Notes: generated by a model from the sequence alone, not told the origin. Numbered from the stretch's first letter, positions 55,187 to 64,000 are shown. The stretch: 64,000 nucleotides of DNA from Massilia violaceinigra (GCF_002752675.1 NZ_CP024608.1:5394001-5458000); one strand, 5' to 3'. Program-made: numbers and translations.

Positions 55187-56842
55187 TTACTGCGTGGTCA
55201 GCGGGTCTTCATTGGCCTCGTCGGGCGGAGGCGGCGCGGGACGCGGCTTGGTGTCCGCCGGCTCGGGTGCCGACGGCGCCTGCCCGAGTTCCCGCGAGGG
55301 CGGTGGAAACACCGGCACTGGCGGGGAAACGAACTGGGGTGGGCGAAGCACGCGTGTGATCCGGACCGAATGCGTCACGCTGAAGAAGCGCGTGGTCGAC
55401 GCCGGAAACGGTTTCGTTTCCCTCATCGCCTTGGCGACGGCGTCCTCGTAGCGCTGATCGCCCGATCCGCTCAATTTTTTCAGCGACTTGACCTTGCCCT
55501 TGGCATCGAGAAGAACTTCAAACTCGACCGATCGAAGGCCGGGCGCGGCATCCTTGTCGACCTTGTAGTCGATGCGCGAGCCGATCTCGTCGAGCTGGGC
55601 ACGCGTCAGCGGCTCGCCCTGGGGGCGCGCTGTCCCGGGCGCGGTTCGGGGATTCTTGTTCATCGCGGTGAGCAGGGGGGCGTAATCCTGTTCCTGGCCG
55701 AGCTTCGGAGTAGACGGCCTCCACGGAGCCTCGCTGAGCGACTCCAACGTGGGTGGCGGCGCGATCGGGATACTGGGGGATTTCGACCTCATCGTGTTGA
55801 ACAGGGTGGAAAGCAATATCATCACGCCAATAATCCAACCGTACGACGCGCCTGACTTTTCCGTTTCGCCCGCTGCTGCCCATTCGCTCTCCTTGACGGT
55901 TAGCGGCGCGCCGCTCTTGGCAGTCAAGCCGGCATATGCCTCTTGCCAACGGCCGATCGCCTCCTCGTCGGCGACGATCCTCATCAACACCGGGAAACGC
56001 GCCATCATCGTCTGCAAATGCGGCATCATGCGGCGCACTTCGCCAAGCCGGGGCAGGGCCGGCCTGCGCAAGGCGGACAGCACTTCTTGCTGCCCGACAC
56101 GATCGGCCTGGTCCTGGACGTGGAACATATTACGCTCGTCGATGGCGCGATTGACGATGGCGCCGGGATGGCCGAACCTTTCGAGGCGATGGCGGTCTGA
56201 CATCCATCCAAACACACTGAGGGCGGCGAAGAACAGGGTTTCGTGACCGAGCTGGCGCGTACCGGCCAGGAAATAGGTAATGCGCGCCTCGAATACCATG
56301 CGGGCGGCAATATTGAGCAGGCGGTCGTCGTTCAGGCAGCGCTGCAGTTCGTCGGCCCAAAGGCCGTCGTCATAGAGCATGCGGCCTGCGCGCAGATTGG
56401 TCAGCGCGTCCAGGAACTGCTGGAAAACGGCGTCGGCCAACTGCTCGGGATCGGTTTCCATGCCAGCGTCGCGGGCGGACGGCGCTACGTCCGCATCGGC
56501 CCGGTAGGTAGGAACGTTGTATGCCACCGGGGCCTGGGACGGCGCGTACGATGGCTGTTGTGGTTCGGGTCCGCCATCGTTGGCGCGGCCGGCGTCGGCA
56601 CTGGCGCTGCTGTTCTCGCCGCCGTCGTCGATGCCGTCATCGCCATCGTCCTCGTCCTCGTAGCTGGCCCATGAAAGCCATGCCAGGGCCGATTCGTAAT
56701 CCGTGCGCAGGATCTGGAAGCGGTACGCTTCGGTTTCCTGGTCGATTTGCTTGAGCTGGCGGGCGTAGGCGCGCCGAATCGCGCGTTCGTCCGCGCTCCG
56801 GTCGAGGCCCAGGCGGGCGAGAAAAGGGGGTATGTGGGGCAT
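55187..56842 (-). CDS. Membrane protein with J-like N-terminus and TonB C-terminal domain
   Basis: A 551-aa protein. Residues 1-60 (ERAIRRAYARQLKQIDQETE, then a helix RTDYESALAW) have the helix II-loop-helix III layout of J domains, but IDQ replaces the HPD motif. A long acidic and Pro-rich linker follows. One membrane helix lies near 334-352 (YGWIIGVMILLSTLF). Residues about 410-500 are a TonB C-terminal-like domain (SVEFEVLLDAKGKVKSLKKL, YEDAVAKAMRE), and a Pro-rich tail ends the chain. It follows the Hsp70 gene by 74 bases, like the HscC/DjlC pairs, and is 26 bases before the DUF2310 start. Confidence 0.8.
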   Translation of the reverse strand: MPHIPPFLARLGLDRSADERAIRRAYARQLKQIDQETEAYRFQILRTDYESALAWLSWASYEDEDDGDDGIDDGGENSSASADAGRANDGGPEPQQPSYAPSQAPVAYNVPTYRADADVAPSARDAGMETDPEQLADAVFQQFLDALTNLRAGRMLYDDGLWADELQRCLNDDRLLNIAARMVFEARITYFLAGTRQLGHETLFFAALSVFGWMSDRHRLERFGHPGAIVNRAIDERNMFHVQDQADRVGQQEVLSALRRPALPRLGEVRRMMPHLQTMMARFPVLMRIVADEEAIGRWQEAYAGLTAKSGAPLTVKESEWAAAGETEKSGASYGWIIGVMILLSTLFNTMRSKSPSIPIAPPPTLESLSEAPWRPSTPKLGQEQDYAPLLTAMNKNPRTAPGTARPQGEPLTRAQLDEIGSRIDYKVDKDAAPGLRSVEFEVLLDAKGKVKSLKKLSGSGDQRYEDAVAKAMRETKPFPASTTRFFSVTHSVRITRVLRPPQFVSPPVPVFPPPSRELGQAPSAPEPADTKPRPAPPPPDEANEDPLTTQ

Positions 56843-56916
56843 TGGTCAGAAAAAAAGGTGCGCAGGAGCAGGCAAAGGGTGAAGCCGGGGCGCCGCCCGG
56901 AGGCGGCGCCGGAGCG

Positions 56917-58641
56917 TCACAGGTCGGCATCGCCGAAAGGGTTGCCGGCGTGCTGGTGTTCGACGTAATCGAGCACTTCCACGAAACGCTTGGCCGCAGC
57001 GTCGATGATGCGCTTGTCCTGGGTTTCCAGGTTGCCTTCGAAACGCGTCATTTCCACCGACAGCTGATCGCGCACGCTGCCGCGCAATTGCTGATAAAGG
57101 CGCTCGCCACGGGCCAGCAGCGTGCGCATTTCGATGCGGTCGCGCGGGTGGATTTTCAGCTGCGACAATGACGCCAGGCGCTCCTTGATTTCCTGCGGCG
57201 ACATCATGCCCGGATTGCCTTCGATAATCAGGACGGCGCTCTCGGCACCCTTGCGGGCGCTCGCCTCGACCTGCAGCAGGCCGTTCACGTCGTAAGTAAA
57301 GCGCACCTCAACCGACCTGTCGTCGCGCGTGCCGGGTGGAACCGGAACGCTCAGGGTGCCCAGCTTGATGTTATCGGCCACCATGCGCGCTTCGCCCTGG
57401 TAGACATTGATTTCGATAACGCTTTGCTGATCGTGAATCGGCGAGTAGGTCTTGACGCGGCTGACCGGCACCACGGTATTGCGCTCGATTACGGGGTCGA
57501 AGTGGCCGCTGGAGTGACCGCCCGATTCGTAGTGCATGGCGATTTCGACGCCCAGGGAGTAGGGCGAGACATCGGTCATGACGACTTCGTCGAGGGCGGC
57601 ATCCTTGCTTTTCAGGCCGGCCTGGACCGCCGCGCCGAGCGCGACGACTTCGTCCGGATTGATGTCGCAGGCTGGGAAGCGGCCAAACATGCGCGCCACC
57701 ATGCGCCGCACCACCGGCATGCGGGTGGCGCCGCCGGCCAGCACGATATTGTCGAGCTGGGCGCCGACCAGGTTGGCGTCGCGCAGGGCCCGTTCGACCG
57801 GGTGGCGCAGGCGCGCCAGCAAGGGCGCGCACAGGGTCTCGAAGGTGGGCTCGTCGAGTTCCATCGAAAAATTGTCGCTGCCTTCGGTCACGCGGATGAG
57901 CGCGCGCGGGGACGTGCTCAGCTCGCGCTTGGCCAGTTCCACCTGGGCACCGAGACGCTGCATGAAGTGGGCGTTCTCGCGATAGTTCTTGTTGAGTTTG
58001 TTGTGCTCGAAGAAACGGTCGACCAGCGCGGTGACGAAATCTTCGCCGCCCAGGAAATTATCGCCCGCCGAAGCGCGCACTTCCATCACGTTCTCGAACA
58101 GGTCGAGCACCGAGACATCGAAGGTGCCGCCGCCGAGGTCGAACACGAGGAACCTGCTTTCGCTGTCGCGCAGGTGGATGCCGTAGGCGAGGGCGGCCGC
58201 GGTCGGCTCGTTGAGCAGGCGGTCGACCTTGAGCCCGGCAAGCTGGCCGGCGGCGCGGGTGGCCTTGCGCTGGGCGTCGGAGAAATAAGCCGGAACGGTG
58301 ATGATAGCTTCCGTGACAGGCTGGCCGAGGGCGGCCTCGGCGTCTTCCTTGAGCGCGCGCAGGATCAGGGCCGACAGTTCTTCGGCGCGGAAGGCGCGCT
58401 TGCCAAGAGTGATTTTCTTGTCGCTGCCCATGTGGCGCTTGAAGGCGGCGGCACTTTGGGCAGGATGGGTTTGCAGGCGGTCGCGCGCGGCGCGGCCAAC
58501 CAGGATCGTGCCGTCTTCGTCAACGCTGACGCAGGACGGGGTGAGGACGTCGCCCAGCTGGTTGGGGATGAGGCGGGCGGCGCCGTTCTCCCAGACGGAG
58601 ATCAGGCTGTTGGTGGTGCCGAGGTCGATTCCTACGATCAT
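56917..58641 (-). CDS. hscC: Hsp70-family chaperone, HscC-like
   Basis: A 574-aa Hsp70 with a full ATPase domain ([31 protein letters not shown] motif, [30 protein letters not shown]) and a substrate domain ending in a short helical lid. Length and the variant [21 protein letters not shown], with a DPVIERNT region, fit the HscC group rather than DnaK. HscC partners with a dedicated J protein; the J-like gene just downstream may be that partner. Start 58641 is chosen at the canonical N-terminus; an ATG at 58653 is also possible. Confidence 0.92.
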   Translation of the reverse strand: MIVGIDLGTTNSLISVWENGAARLIPNQLGDVLTPSCVSVDEDGTILVGRAARDRLQTHPAQSAAAFKRHMGSDKKITLGKRAFRAEELSALILRALKEDAEAALGQPVTEAIITVPAYFSDAQRKATRAAGQLAGLKVDRLLNEPTAAALAYGIHLRDSESRFLVFDLGGGTFDVSVLDLFENVMEVRASAGDNFLGGEDFVTALVDRFFEHNKLNKNYRENAHFMQRLGAQVELAKRELSTSPRALIRVTEGSDNFSMELDEPTFETLCAPLLARLRHPVERALRDANLVGAQLDNIVLAGGATRMPVVRRMVARMFGRFPACDINPDEVVALGAAVQAGLKSKDAALDEVVMTDVSPYSLGVEIAMHYESGGHSSGHFDPVIERNTVVPVSRVKTYSPIHDQQSVIEINVYQGEARMVADNIKLGTLSVPVPPGTRDDRSVEVRFTYDVNGLLQVEASARKGAESAVLIIEGNPGMMSPQEIKERLASLSQLKIHPRDRIEMRTLLARGERLYQQLRGSVRDQLSVEMTRFEGNLETQDKRIIDAAAKRFVEVLDYVEHQHAGNPFGDADL

Positions 58642-58731
58642 GCTAAATCCCATTGAGTAACGTTTAGGCGTCGCCGTGCGGCTAAACCTTTCAGTACAGC
58701 AATGATAACCGAAAAGCCGCAGATCGTTGGT

Positions 58732-58757
58732 ATTTGAGCAATCGATAATGCTCAAAT
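58732..58757. promoter_or_regulatory. 9-bp inverted repeat upstream of hscC
   Basis: ATTTGAGCA-N8-TGCTCAAAT, perfect in both arms, 91 bases before the hscC start. The 9-8-9 layout resembles the CIRCE operator (9-9-9) but the sequence differs. It could be an operator for hscC, or a hairpin. The region 58642-58978 otherwise has no gene. Confidence 0.45.
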
Positions 58758-58978
58758 TCATCTTGCGACGCAACACTTACCGGCAATGCGATGCGTAGTC
58801 CGACTTGGACGTCGACGCGGATGGCTTCTTTCGAGAGGCGACATGTACCAGCGCAAAACGCTGCGTCAAGGGGCCAAACCAGACTGTTGCGCCAACATAC
58901 GTCAGACAAGCCGGCGCGGGTAATTTCACGCTTTGCAACCCGCAATGGGTTGCATTCTTTGGTCATCCTGGAAATCCG

Positions 58979-60216
58979 ATGCTTCATTTTCCGTCCGCTT
59001 CCCGGGCCGCTCCTGTCCCAAGGCTCGCCGCCGAGCATCTGCTTCAGCTTTTCGAACAAGCGCCCAGTTTCATGGCGGTTCTCCTTGGTCCGCATCATGT
59101 GTTCCAGTTGGCCAATGGCGCCTACCTCCAGCTGATCGGGCACCGTGACCCTCTCGGAAAGCCCGTGCGCGAGGCGCTTCTCGAAGTGGACGGGGCCTTC
59201 GCATCGAACTGCAATGCGAGCCGAACGGTTCAGTCGAGGCGCGCTACCTGCATTTCGTATATCAGCCCATCGTGGATCCATGGTCTTCTGAGCGCCGACG
59301 AGTCAGCCTTGGTGCTGGCGGTTCCCTTTGCAAACGACGGACGCCTTGGGCGGTTTCTCGCAATCGCGCCGCTCGAAGCCGCGCCGTGGGAAAAGGAGGA
59401 TATCGCCTTGGTCAGGGCGATGGCCGAGCGCGTGTGGAGCTCGCTGGACACCTGCCGTGCCCAGTCGGCCTTGCAGGACGAACGCGACGAGCGCCGCCAC
59501 ATCTTTCTGAACATGACCGAGGGCTTCGCGATCATCGGCTCCGATTGGCAAAGGAAGCAGATAAACACCCTCGGCTTGAAGGTGGGCCAAAGGGAGGCGC
59601 AAGTCGTCGTTGGCCGCTCCCTTTGGGACGTTTGGCCAGAGATCATCGGCACCGAGGTGGAGACGCGCTATCGGCGGGTCATGGCGTCGCGCAGCGCCGG
59701 GAGGTTCGAGGAACTCGTGGCGTTTTCGAACGGGGAAAATGTTTGGCTGGAGCTGCGGCTGCTGCCGATGCCCGACGGCGGCATGGCGGTTCCTCTACCG
59801 GGACATTGGCGACCGTAAGAATATCCTTCAAGGGTTGCAGAACGCAGATCGCCGCAAGGACGAGTTCCTCGCCATGCTGGCCCATGAGCTGCGCAATCCG
59901 CTTGCCCCGATCGTCTCGGCCGCGCAGATGCTGGCCGTGGTCGCCGAGCTCGGCGAACGCTTTGGAGAAGGCCGCGACCGAGAAATACGACGTGTTCCTG
60001 CTCGACATCGGGCTGCCCGGCATGGACGGCAACGAGCTGGCGCGGCGCCTGCGCGCGAGCTCCCAATCGGCCCATGCGACGCTCATCGCCGTCACAGGAT
60101 ATGGCCAGGAGTATGGCAAGGAAAGCGCCATCGCGGCCGGCTTCGATTACTACTTCGTCAAGCCCGCCAATCCCAAGCTATTAGTGGAATTGTTGGCCGG
60201 TATCAATCCCGCATAG
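58979..60216 (+). pseudogene. Decayed hybrid histidine kinase (PAS-GAF-PAS-HisKA-REC remnant)
   Basis: Pieces of a large sensor kinase occur in three frames. Frame one (58979 to ~59200): PAS (LLQLFEQAPSFMAVLLG to GKPVREALLEVDG). Near 59214-59280 a second frame carries EPNGSVEARYLHFVYQPIVD. From ~59290 the first frame resumes with half a GAF domain (ALVLAVPFANDGRLGRFLAI) and a second PAS ending [11 protein letters not shown] shift then gives [11 protein letters not shown] and the H-box [20 protein letters not shown], and near 59945 another shift joins to a receiver domain ([20 protein letters not shown]). Most of GAF, the second half of HisKA and the whole ATPase domain are missing. This is true decay, not one sequencing error. 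Confidence 0.85.
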
Positions 60217-60311
60217 CGGAGGCAAGCCTTCCCTCGGGCGCCGGACCTCGCCTCACTAAATAGCTTCAACATATCCTGGCGTCTGCCCATCGACGTATTA
60301 ACGCCGTGTTT

Positions 60312-60392
60312 TCAGGCAGATGCCAACTGCCCGGCGCAATGCCAGGGCAGAAGCTCGTCCACACGACACCACGATGTCAGCGAGAAACCGAG
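60312..60392 (-). mobile_element. Possible IS66-type transposase C-terminal remnant
   Basis: A short minus-strand stretch ends in RVDELLPWHCAGQLASA and a stop, resembling the C-terminus of IS66 transposases (R-D/V-ELLPW). Upstream sequence does not continue the family and no inverted repeats were found. It adjoins the decayed kinase, which fits a region of insertions and deletions, but the match is short. Confidence 0.35.
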
Positions 60393-60487
60393 CCGCATGC
60401 AACGTGGGACGCCGCAACGGCAGCTCGCTTCAATCCCACGCTGCGCTAACGACGCCACGGAAGGCCGAACGCAATCGCGTTTCAGCA

Positions 60488-61084
60488 TCAGGACATCGTT
60501 CGTGCCTGGCGGCGCCAGGCGGCTGCGCCCAGCAGGGTCAGGCCGCCCAACATCATTCCATAGCTTGACGGCTCCGGAACGGCTGGCAATACGCCCGAGG
60601 TCATGGCAAGGCTGACATTGCGGGTGTGGAGTTCCCAACCCAGGTAGTCCCACGCGTTGCTGTACATGCGCACGGTGACGCCGGCGTTCCAGGTAGCATT
60701 GTCAAGAGCGGCATTGATGCCGGCAAAGTCCCCGGGATTCGAGGTCAGGGAATAATAATCTGTCTTCCAGGCGTGGTTGGCGCCAGCAACATGCAGCGTG
60801 TACAAGGCCGTTTCGCCGGCAAACAGGCCGACGTACACACCGTTGGTCGGATCTTGGCCACCCCATCCCTGATCCATCAGCGTCACCGATGTATTGAGGC
60901 CAAGGATGTCGCCGACATTCGATTGAAGGGAGAAACGACCGATTTCGAATTGCCCGCCGTTGACCCAGGCGTGCTGGTCCGTTCCGGGGGAGGTCAGCGT
61001 GTACGTACCCGCTGCCGCCGACAGAGGCAAACTCAGTGTTGCAACGGTGAATGCGGTCAATAGCTTGCTCATGTACGACGTCAT
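60488..61084 (-). CDS. PEP-CTERM sorting domain protein
   Basis: A 198-aa exported protein. Signal peptide SKLLTAFTVATLSLPLSAAA after the start at 61084 (GGAG 10 bases upstream). The body is beta-rich with many Gly, Trp, Asn and Thr (GGQDPTNGVYVGLFAGE, WNAGVTVRMYSNAWDYLGW). The C-terminus has VPEPSSYG, a hydrophobic stretch (MMLGGLTLLGAAAW) and a basic tail RRQAR, the exosortase signal. It lies about 25 kb from the XrtA region; its surface role is unknown. The 304 bases upstream (61085-61388) hold short GTACC repeats but no clear promoter. Confidence 0.88.
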   Translation of the reverse strand: MTSYMSKLLTAFTVATLSLPLSAAAGTYTLTSPGTDQHAWVNGGQFEIGRFSLQSNVGDILGLNTSVTLMDQGWGGQDPTNGVYVGLFAGETALYTLHVAGANHAWKTDYYSLTSNPGDFAGINAALDNATWNAGVTVRMYSNAWDYLGWELHTRNVSLAMTSGVLPAVPEPSSYGMMLGGLTLLGAAAWRRQARTMS

Positions 61085-61388
61085 GACTATCTCCAGGAAA
61101 GTGTGCCAAATGGCGATACAAGTATGCAGAGGAATGACGTGATTAATAAACGACTTCATCGTGCGCGCAACACTTTCGCAGATTAAAACCCGTTGCTGCC
61201 TAGCAGGCTCGGGAAGTGCGGCGGGGATTGCGAATGCTTATTGCAATTGCCGGGAAGTACCTCGGCCTGCGATCGCCATTTCAGGTAATGCGGAGGTACG
61301 TGTACCGGGCGGCCAGCTCGTCTCGCTGCGACAGCGTCAGGTCCACGCCATCGAGCCATAGCTGTTTCAACGATCAGCGATCAAGATG

Positions 61389-61865
61389 TTAATCAAGAAT
61401 AATGATAGAAACTTTGATATCAGGATGGCGTTTTTGAAGGACTTGCAGGAAACCGCTGAGCCTCTCTGCTTCTTCCCGTATCGTGATCTCCATATTCGAC
61501 CAACCTGAAAATACAATTTCCTTCGGCAGAGCGGAAGCGTCGAGGTTGCATATGAGGTCGCGAAGCAGTTCCCAAGTGAACTCCTGGTTAATAGGAATTC
61601 CAAAGGCGCGCGCCACAGTCTGCCGCACGAATAGTGGCGACCGTGCATAGGTCAGGTCTATGCGCAATGTTTCGTTTCGCATGCCGGTCCTTAACTTGGT
61701 TGGATTGTATGGTAACCGCATGCAGGTATAGGCGCCAATCCAGGTTGCTCTCTTCGCCCAACCATGCCGCTGCAAATTGCCTTCAACTTTTTGGGCCACG
61801 AATAGATAAGAAAACTCTGTGGCATGCTCAAGAGCTTGTTTGATTCCTTGGTGCGCGGTTTTCAA
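61389..61865 (-). CDS. Barstar-like protein with N-terminal extension
   Basis: A 158-aa ORF. The C-terminal ~75 residues (FTWELLRDLICNLDASALPK, EIVFSGW, then AERLSGFLQVLQKRHPDIKV and the end SIIILD) follow the barstar pattern of helix, strand W-position, helix and terminal ITIIL strand. Barstar inhibits barnase-type RNases. No barnase gene is adjacent. The first ~75 residues match nothing I recognise. The DNA is lower in GC than its neighbours. The only start in frame is TTG at 61865 without a ribosome site, so the 5' end may be truncated. Family assignment is tentative. Confidence 0.45.
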   Translation of the reverse strand: MKTAHQGIKQALEHATEFSYLFVAQKVEGNLQRHGWAKRATWIGAYTCMRLPYNPTKLRTGMRNETLRIDLTYARSPLFVRQTVARAFGIPINQEFTWELLRDLICNLDASALPKEIVFSGWSNMEITIREEAERLSGFLQVLQKRHPDIKVSIIILD

Positions 61866-61906
61866 TCGAGAACGGTCAGTTAGCGACGCTGACGATCATG
61901 GCTTCA

Positions 61907-62470
61907 TCATCGTGACTGAATATGCGCACCGACCATCCGGCGTAACGTGCCGTCCCGGGCAACCGCATGGTGTTTCAGCGCCCCGGCGATGTGCAGCGTG
62001 ATGACTGCGATGAGAAAGTAGCCGAGCCAGGCATGCATCAGTTGGGCTGCCTCGGCCCAGGCGGCGCTGTACGGAATCACCTGGCCGGGATGCACCGGGT
62101 CGTGCTGTTCGTGCACGACCGGAATACCGAAGATACCGAAGCCATGTCCGCTTGCTCCGCTAAAGAGCATACCCGTCACTGGCATGGCGAGCGTGCCGAT
62201 GATCAGCATCCAGTGCACCGCTTTGGCAACGCCTTGCTCGATGCGCGAAGCGGCTCCGAGCGCCGGCAGCCAGCCTTGACGGATGCGCCAGGCGGCGCGC
62301 GCCAGCATCAGTGCTAACAGGATGACGCCAGCTGATTTATGCCAGGGGTAGAAGCTCCACGCTTCAAAGCGGACCATATAGAGTCCGACACCGAGCATGG
62401 CCAGCATCGCCAGCGCGCATAGCCAGTGCAATGCAATCGTCGTGTAGCTCAAACTGAGTTTCTTGTCCAT
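61907..62470 (-). CDS. Cytochrome b561
   Basis: A 187-aa inner-membrane dihaem cytochrome with four helices. Haem-ligand His appear in TTIALHWLCALAMLAM, SFYPWHKSAGVILL, VAKAVHWMLIIG and LMHAWLGYFLIAVITLHIAGALKHH. It passes electrons from ubiquinol or to periplasmic partners such as peroxidases or superoxide. Start 62470 is 2 bases after the esterase stop, so the two are one operon. No signal peptide is needed. Confidence 0.93.
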   Translation of the reverse strand: MDKKLSLSYTTIALHWLCALAMLAMLGVGLYMVRFEAWSFYPWHKSAGVILLALMLARAAWRIRQGWLPALGAASRIEQGVAKAVHWMLIIGTLAMPVTGMLFSGASGHGFGIFGIPVVHEQHDPVHPGQVIPYSAAWAEAAQLMHAWLGYFLIAVITLHIAGALKHHAVARDGTLRRMVGAHIQSR

Positions 62471-62472
62471 CG

Positions 62473-63714
62473 TCAGCGCGTCATCGTGACCGGCGTCACC
62501 GCCGGAACAAAGAAAAGTACATCCCAATGCGTGCCGAGCCTTCCCGCGCCGCCGGTGAGATATTCGTAACTGAACTGGGTCAGGTCGACCGGCGCGAGCG
62601 GCGTTAAGCCGATGACCGTTTTGGTCTCCCGCGCCAGGCGTTGCTCCAGGCTCTGGGCGGCAGGCGTCGGCACCGCCGTCGGTTTCCCGGAAACATACTC
62701 GAAAATCGTACCGCCAGCGGTGCTGAACTGCGCCACCTTGTAGTCGCGTCCCCAGCGCCGGTGCATGACTTCGCCAGCCTGCAGGTTCGTTGGCGAGCGC
62801 TGAAACCCCCGTGCCACGTGCACAGTGTGCGCCCAGATCACCACTTTCTTGCCGGCGAAAAGATGATCGGCAAGCCAGATCGCGTTCGCGCCCATCTGGT
62901 TGTCACGCTGGTAGTCGCGGTCGGCACTCCAGTAGCTGGTGGCTTGGGCATGGATGCTGCGAACGACGTTGCACCACCAGGTCCGGCCCTTGAACGCGGC
63001 GTCGTCCTGCTGGCATAAATGCGATTCGAGCAGCTTGGCGTGGCGTAGAAATGGCTCTCGCTCCGACGTCCGTGGCGTCTTGCGGTCCATCATGAACAGC
63101 CCGTTGGCGATCTTCGCATACGCCGTCCAGCCGGCCCCCTCGGCCAAGCCCGGTTGCTGCTTGCGCAGATAGGATTGCAAGTCCCCGATCAGTTCTCTCT
63201 GGCTAAGCTCACCAGTATGCTGGCTGTCGATGCCGCCCAGCTGCATGGGTTTCCCGAGCGAGCGCTGGTGGTCCAGGTACTGCAGCATGCCGCGGCCCTC
63301 GGCGCTTTTCGCATACATGAAGAAAACATTGCCGGGCGCGCTAGCATCGAGCTTCTCACCGCGTTCCGCACGTTCGGCCAGCCGTCCGATATCGTAAAAG
63401 CCGCTTTCAAGCAGTAACACATCAAATCCCATGCGCTGATGCAAGAATTTGAGCAGGCGCGTTTTCAAGAGATACTCTTCGCGCGCGCCGTGAGTCTGCT
63501 CGCCCAGCGCGACAACGCGCGCCTTTCCGATGGCGTCGGCGAAAGGCTTCAGATCGCTGAAGTCTTCGTTTTCGGGATCGACATCGGCAATCGGCCATCG
63601 CAGCACAGGCAACGGTGTTTTTGCAGGGGAAGTGGGCGCTTGAGCGTATGCCGGCCCGGCCGCAACGCTAAGCAGCAGGGCAGCAATGGGTGCGAGCCGG
63701 TATAAATGTGACAA
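62473..63714 (-). CDS. Erythromycin esterase family protein
   Basis: A 413-aa exported protein (signal IAALLLSVAAGPAYAQA). Erythromycin-esterase fold motifs: VALGEQTHGAREEY with the catalytic His/Glu area, FDVLLLESGF, GGIDSQHTGELS, VVIWAHTVHVARG and GGTIFEYVSGKP. Family members include EreA, which hydrolyses macrolide lactones, and many proteins of unknown substrate; this one cannot be called a resistance gene from sequence alone. TTG start at 63714. It is followed by cytochrome b561. Two operator-like repeats lie upstream. Confidence 0.88.
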   Translation of the reverse strand: MSHLYRLAPIAALLLSVAAGPAYAQAPTSPAKTPLPVLRWPIADVDPENEDFSDLKPFADAIGKARVVALGEQTHGAREEYLLKTRLLKFLHQRMGFDVLLLESGFYDIGRLAERAERGEKLDASAPGNVFFMYAKSAEGRGMLQYLDHQRSLGKPMQLGGIDSQHTGELSQRELIGDLQSYLRKQQPGLAEGAGWTAYAKIANGLFMMDRKTPRTSEREPFLRHAKLLESHLCQQDDAAFKGRTWWCNVVRSIHAQATSYWSADRDYQRDNQMGANAIWLADHLFAGKKVVIWAHTVHVARGFQRSPTNLQAGEVMHRRWGRDYKVAQFSTAGGTIFEYVSGKPTAVPTPAAQSLEQRLARETKTVIGLTPLAPVDLTQFSYEYLTGGAGRLGTHWDVLFFVPAVTPVTMTR

Positions 63715-63753
63715 GCTTGTTCCGATCAGTATGGGGAGGAAGCACGACTATAT

Positions 63754-63806
63754 GCATGCCAAATAGGTACCAATTATACTTTTGAGCATGCCTATTAAAT
63801 ACCAAT
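63754..63806 (-). promoter_or_regulatory. Two 21-bp direct repeats over the esterase promoter
   Basis: GCATGCC-N8-ACCAAT occurs at 63754-63774 and 63786-63806, period 32 bases (three helical turns). A TATAAT lies on the minus strand at 63773-63778. The repeats overlap the probable -10 and -35 regions of the esterase-cytochrome operon and look like paired binding sites. The final 190 bases of the window show no supported gene. Confidence 0.5.
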
Positions 63807-64000
63807 CGCGCAAACTGTTTTATATGGAGGGGTTTGAAAAGACCGCCACCCGGCGTCTCGATAAGACGTCGTCAGCGGTGGAGGGCGCCAGCATGTGTCC
63901 GGCGGGGGGCGCAGCGGGCGTGAGCAACCCGCTGGCGATTCCGAGCGGCTTATCGCAATGGCGACGATCCGTCCCCAGGCGTGCCGAGCGCCCCGGCGGG

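Noticed and set aside
1..64000. CRISPR array, tRNA or rRNA genes
   Set aside because: No regularly spaced repeats, cloverleaf-type sequence or rRNA segment was noticed by eye; a dedicated tRNA search could still find one.

Overview
The window is 64 kb of high-GC DNA whose gene content points to a betaproteobacterium of the Oxalobacteraceae (Massilia/Duganella-like). It shows XrtA/PEP-CTERM exopolysaccharide genes, PEP-CTERM proteins with VPEP tails, a PrsR regulator, and many DUF families typical of Burkholderiales. This placement is an inference from gene content; no rRNA or tRNA gene was seen.

Layout. 0-3.8 kb: the 3' part of a YbiT-type ABC-F ATPase, then nadA-nadC and a convergent lipocalin lipoprotein. 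3.8-11.4 kb: a minus-strand iron-uptake operon (two TonB-dependent siderophore receptors, one frame-disrupted, then DUF4198, DUF3649, a PepSY/PiuB-type membrane protein and DUF3325) behind a perfect 7-1-7 Fur box. 11.4-15.4 kb: sirtuin, PPC/DUF296 protein, EamA transporter and nadB. With nadA and nadC this completes the aspartate-to-nicotinate-mononucleotide route.

15.5-36 kb: an XrtA-associated polysaccharide region. It holds a sugar transferase, the sigma54 activator PrsR, two alpha/beta hydrolases, an acyl-CoA ligase, a deacetylase-like protein, two glycosyltransferases, a tyrosine autokinase, a chain-length determinant, a PEP-CTERM protein, an N-acyl amino acid synthase, an FAD oxidase, the TPR lipoprotein PrsT and a WbpP-type epimerase. 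The exosortase itself, the outer-membrane exporter, the decarboxylase and an acyl carrier protein are not in the window, so this is a partial locus. 36-42.6 kb: the prkA-yhbH-spoVR stress operon, a PPOX-like protein and a DUF445 protein.

42.6-51.7 kb: a metzincin-type metalloprotease beside a small protein matching its N-terminal domain, a DUF3999/DUF2339 pair, a GNAT acetyltransferase and a glutaminyl cyclase. 51.7-58.6 kb: a closely spaced minus-strand run made of an HscC-like Hsp70, a J-like membrane protein with a TonB C-terminal domain, a DUF2310 zinc-ribbon protein (frameshifted), an ATP-grasp protein, a small cysteine-containing ORF and a DUF692/MNIO enzyme with a long C-terminal extension. 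This is the best candidate here for an undescribed system.

59-64 kb: a decayed hybrid histidine kinase, a possible IS66 remnant, a second PEP-CTERM protein, an AT-richer barstar-like gene, cytochrome b561 and an erythromycin-esterase-family protein. Three frame breaks fall at short G/C runs (two in one receptor, one in the DUF2310 gene). Either this assembly carries homopolymer errors or these genes are recent pseudogenes.
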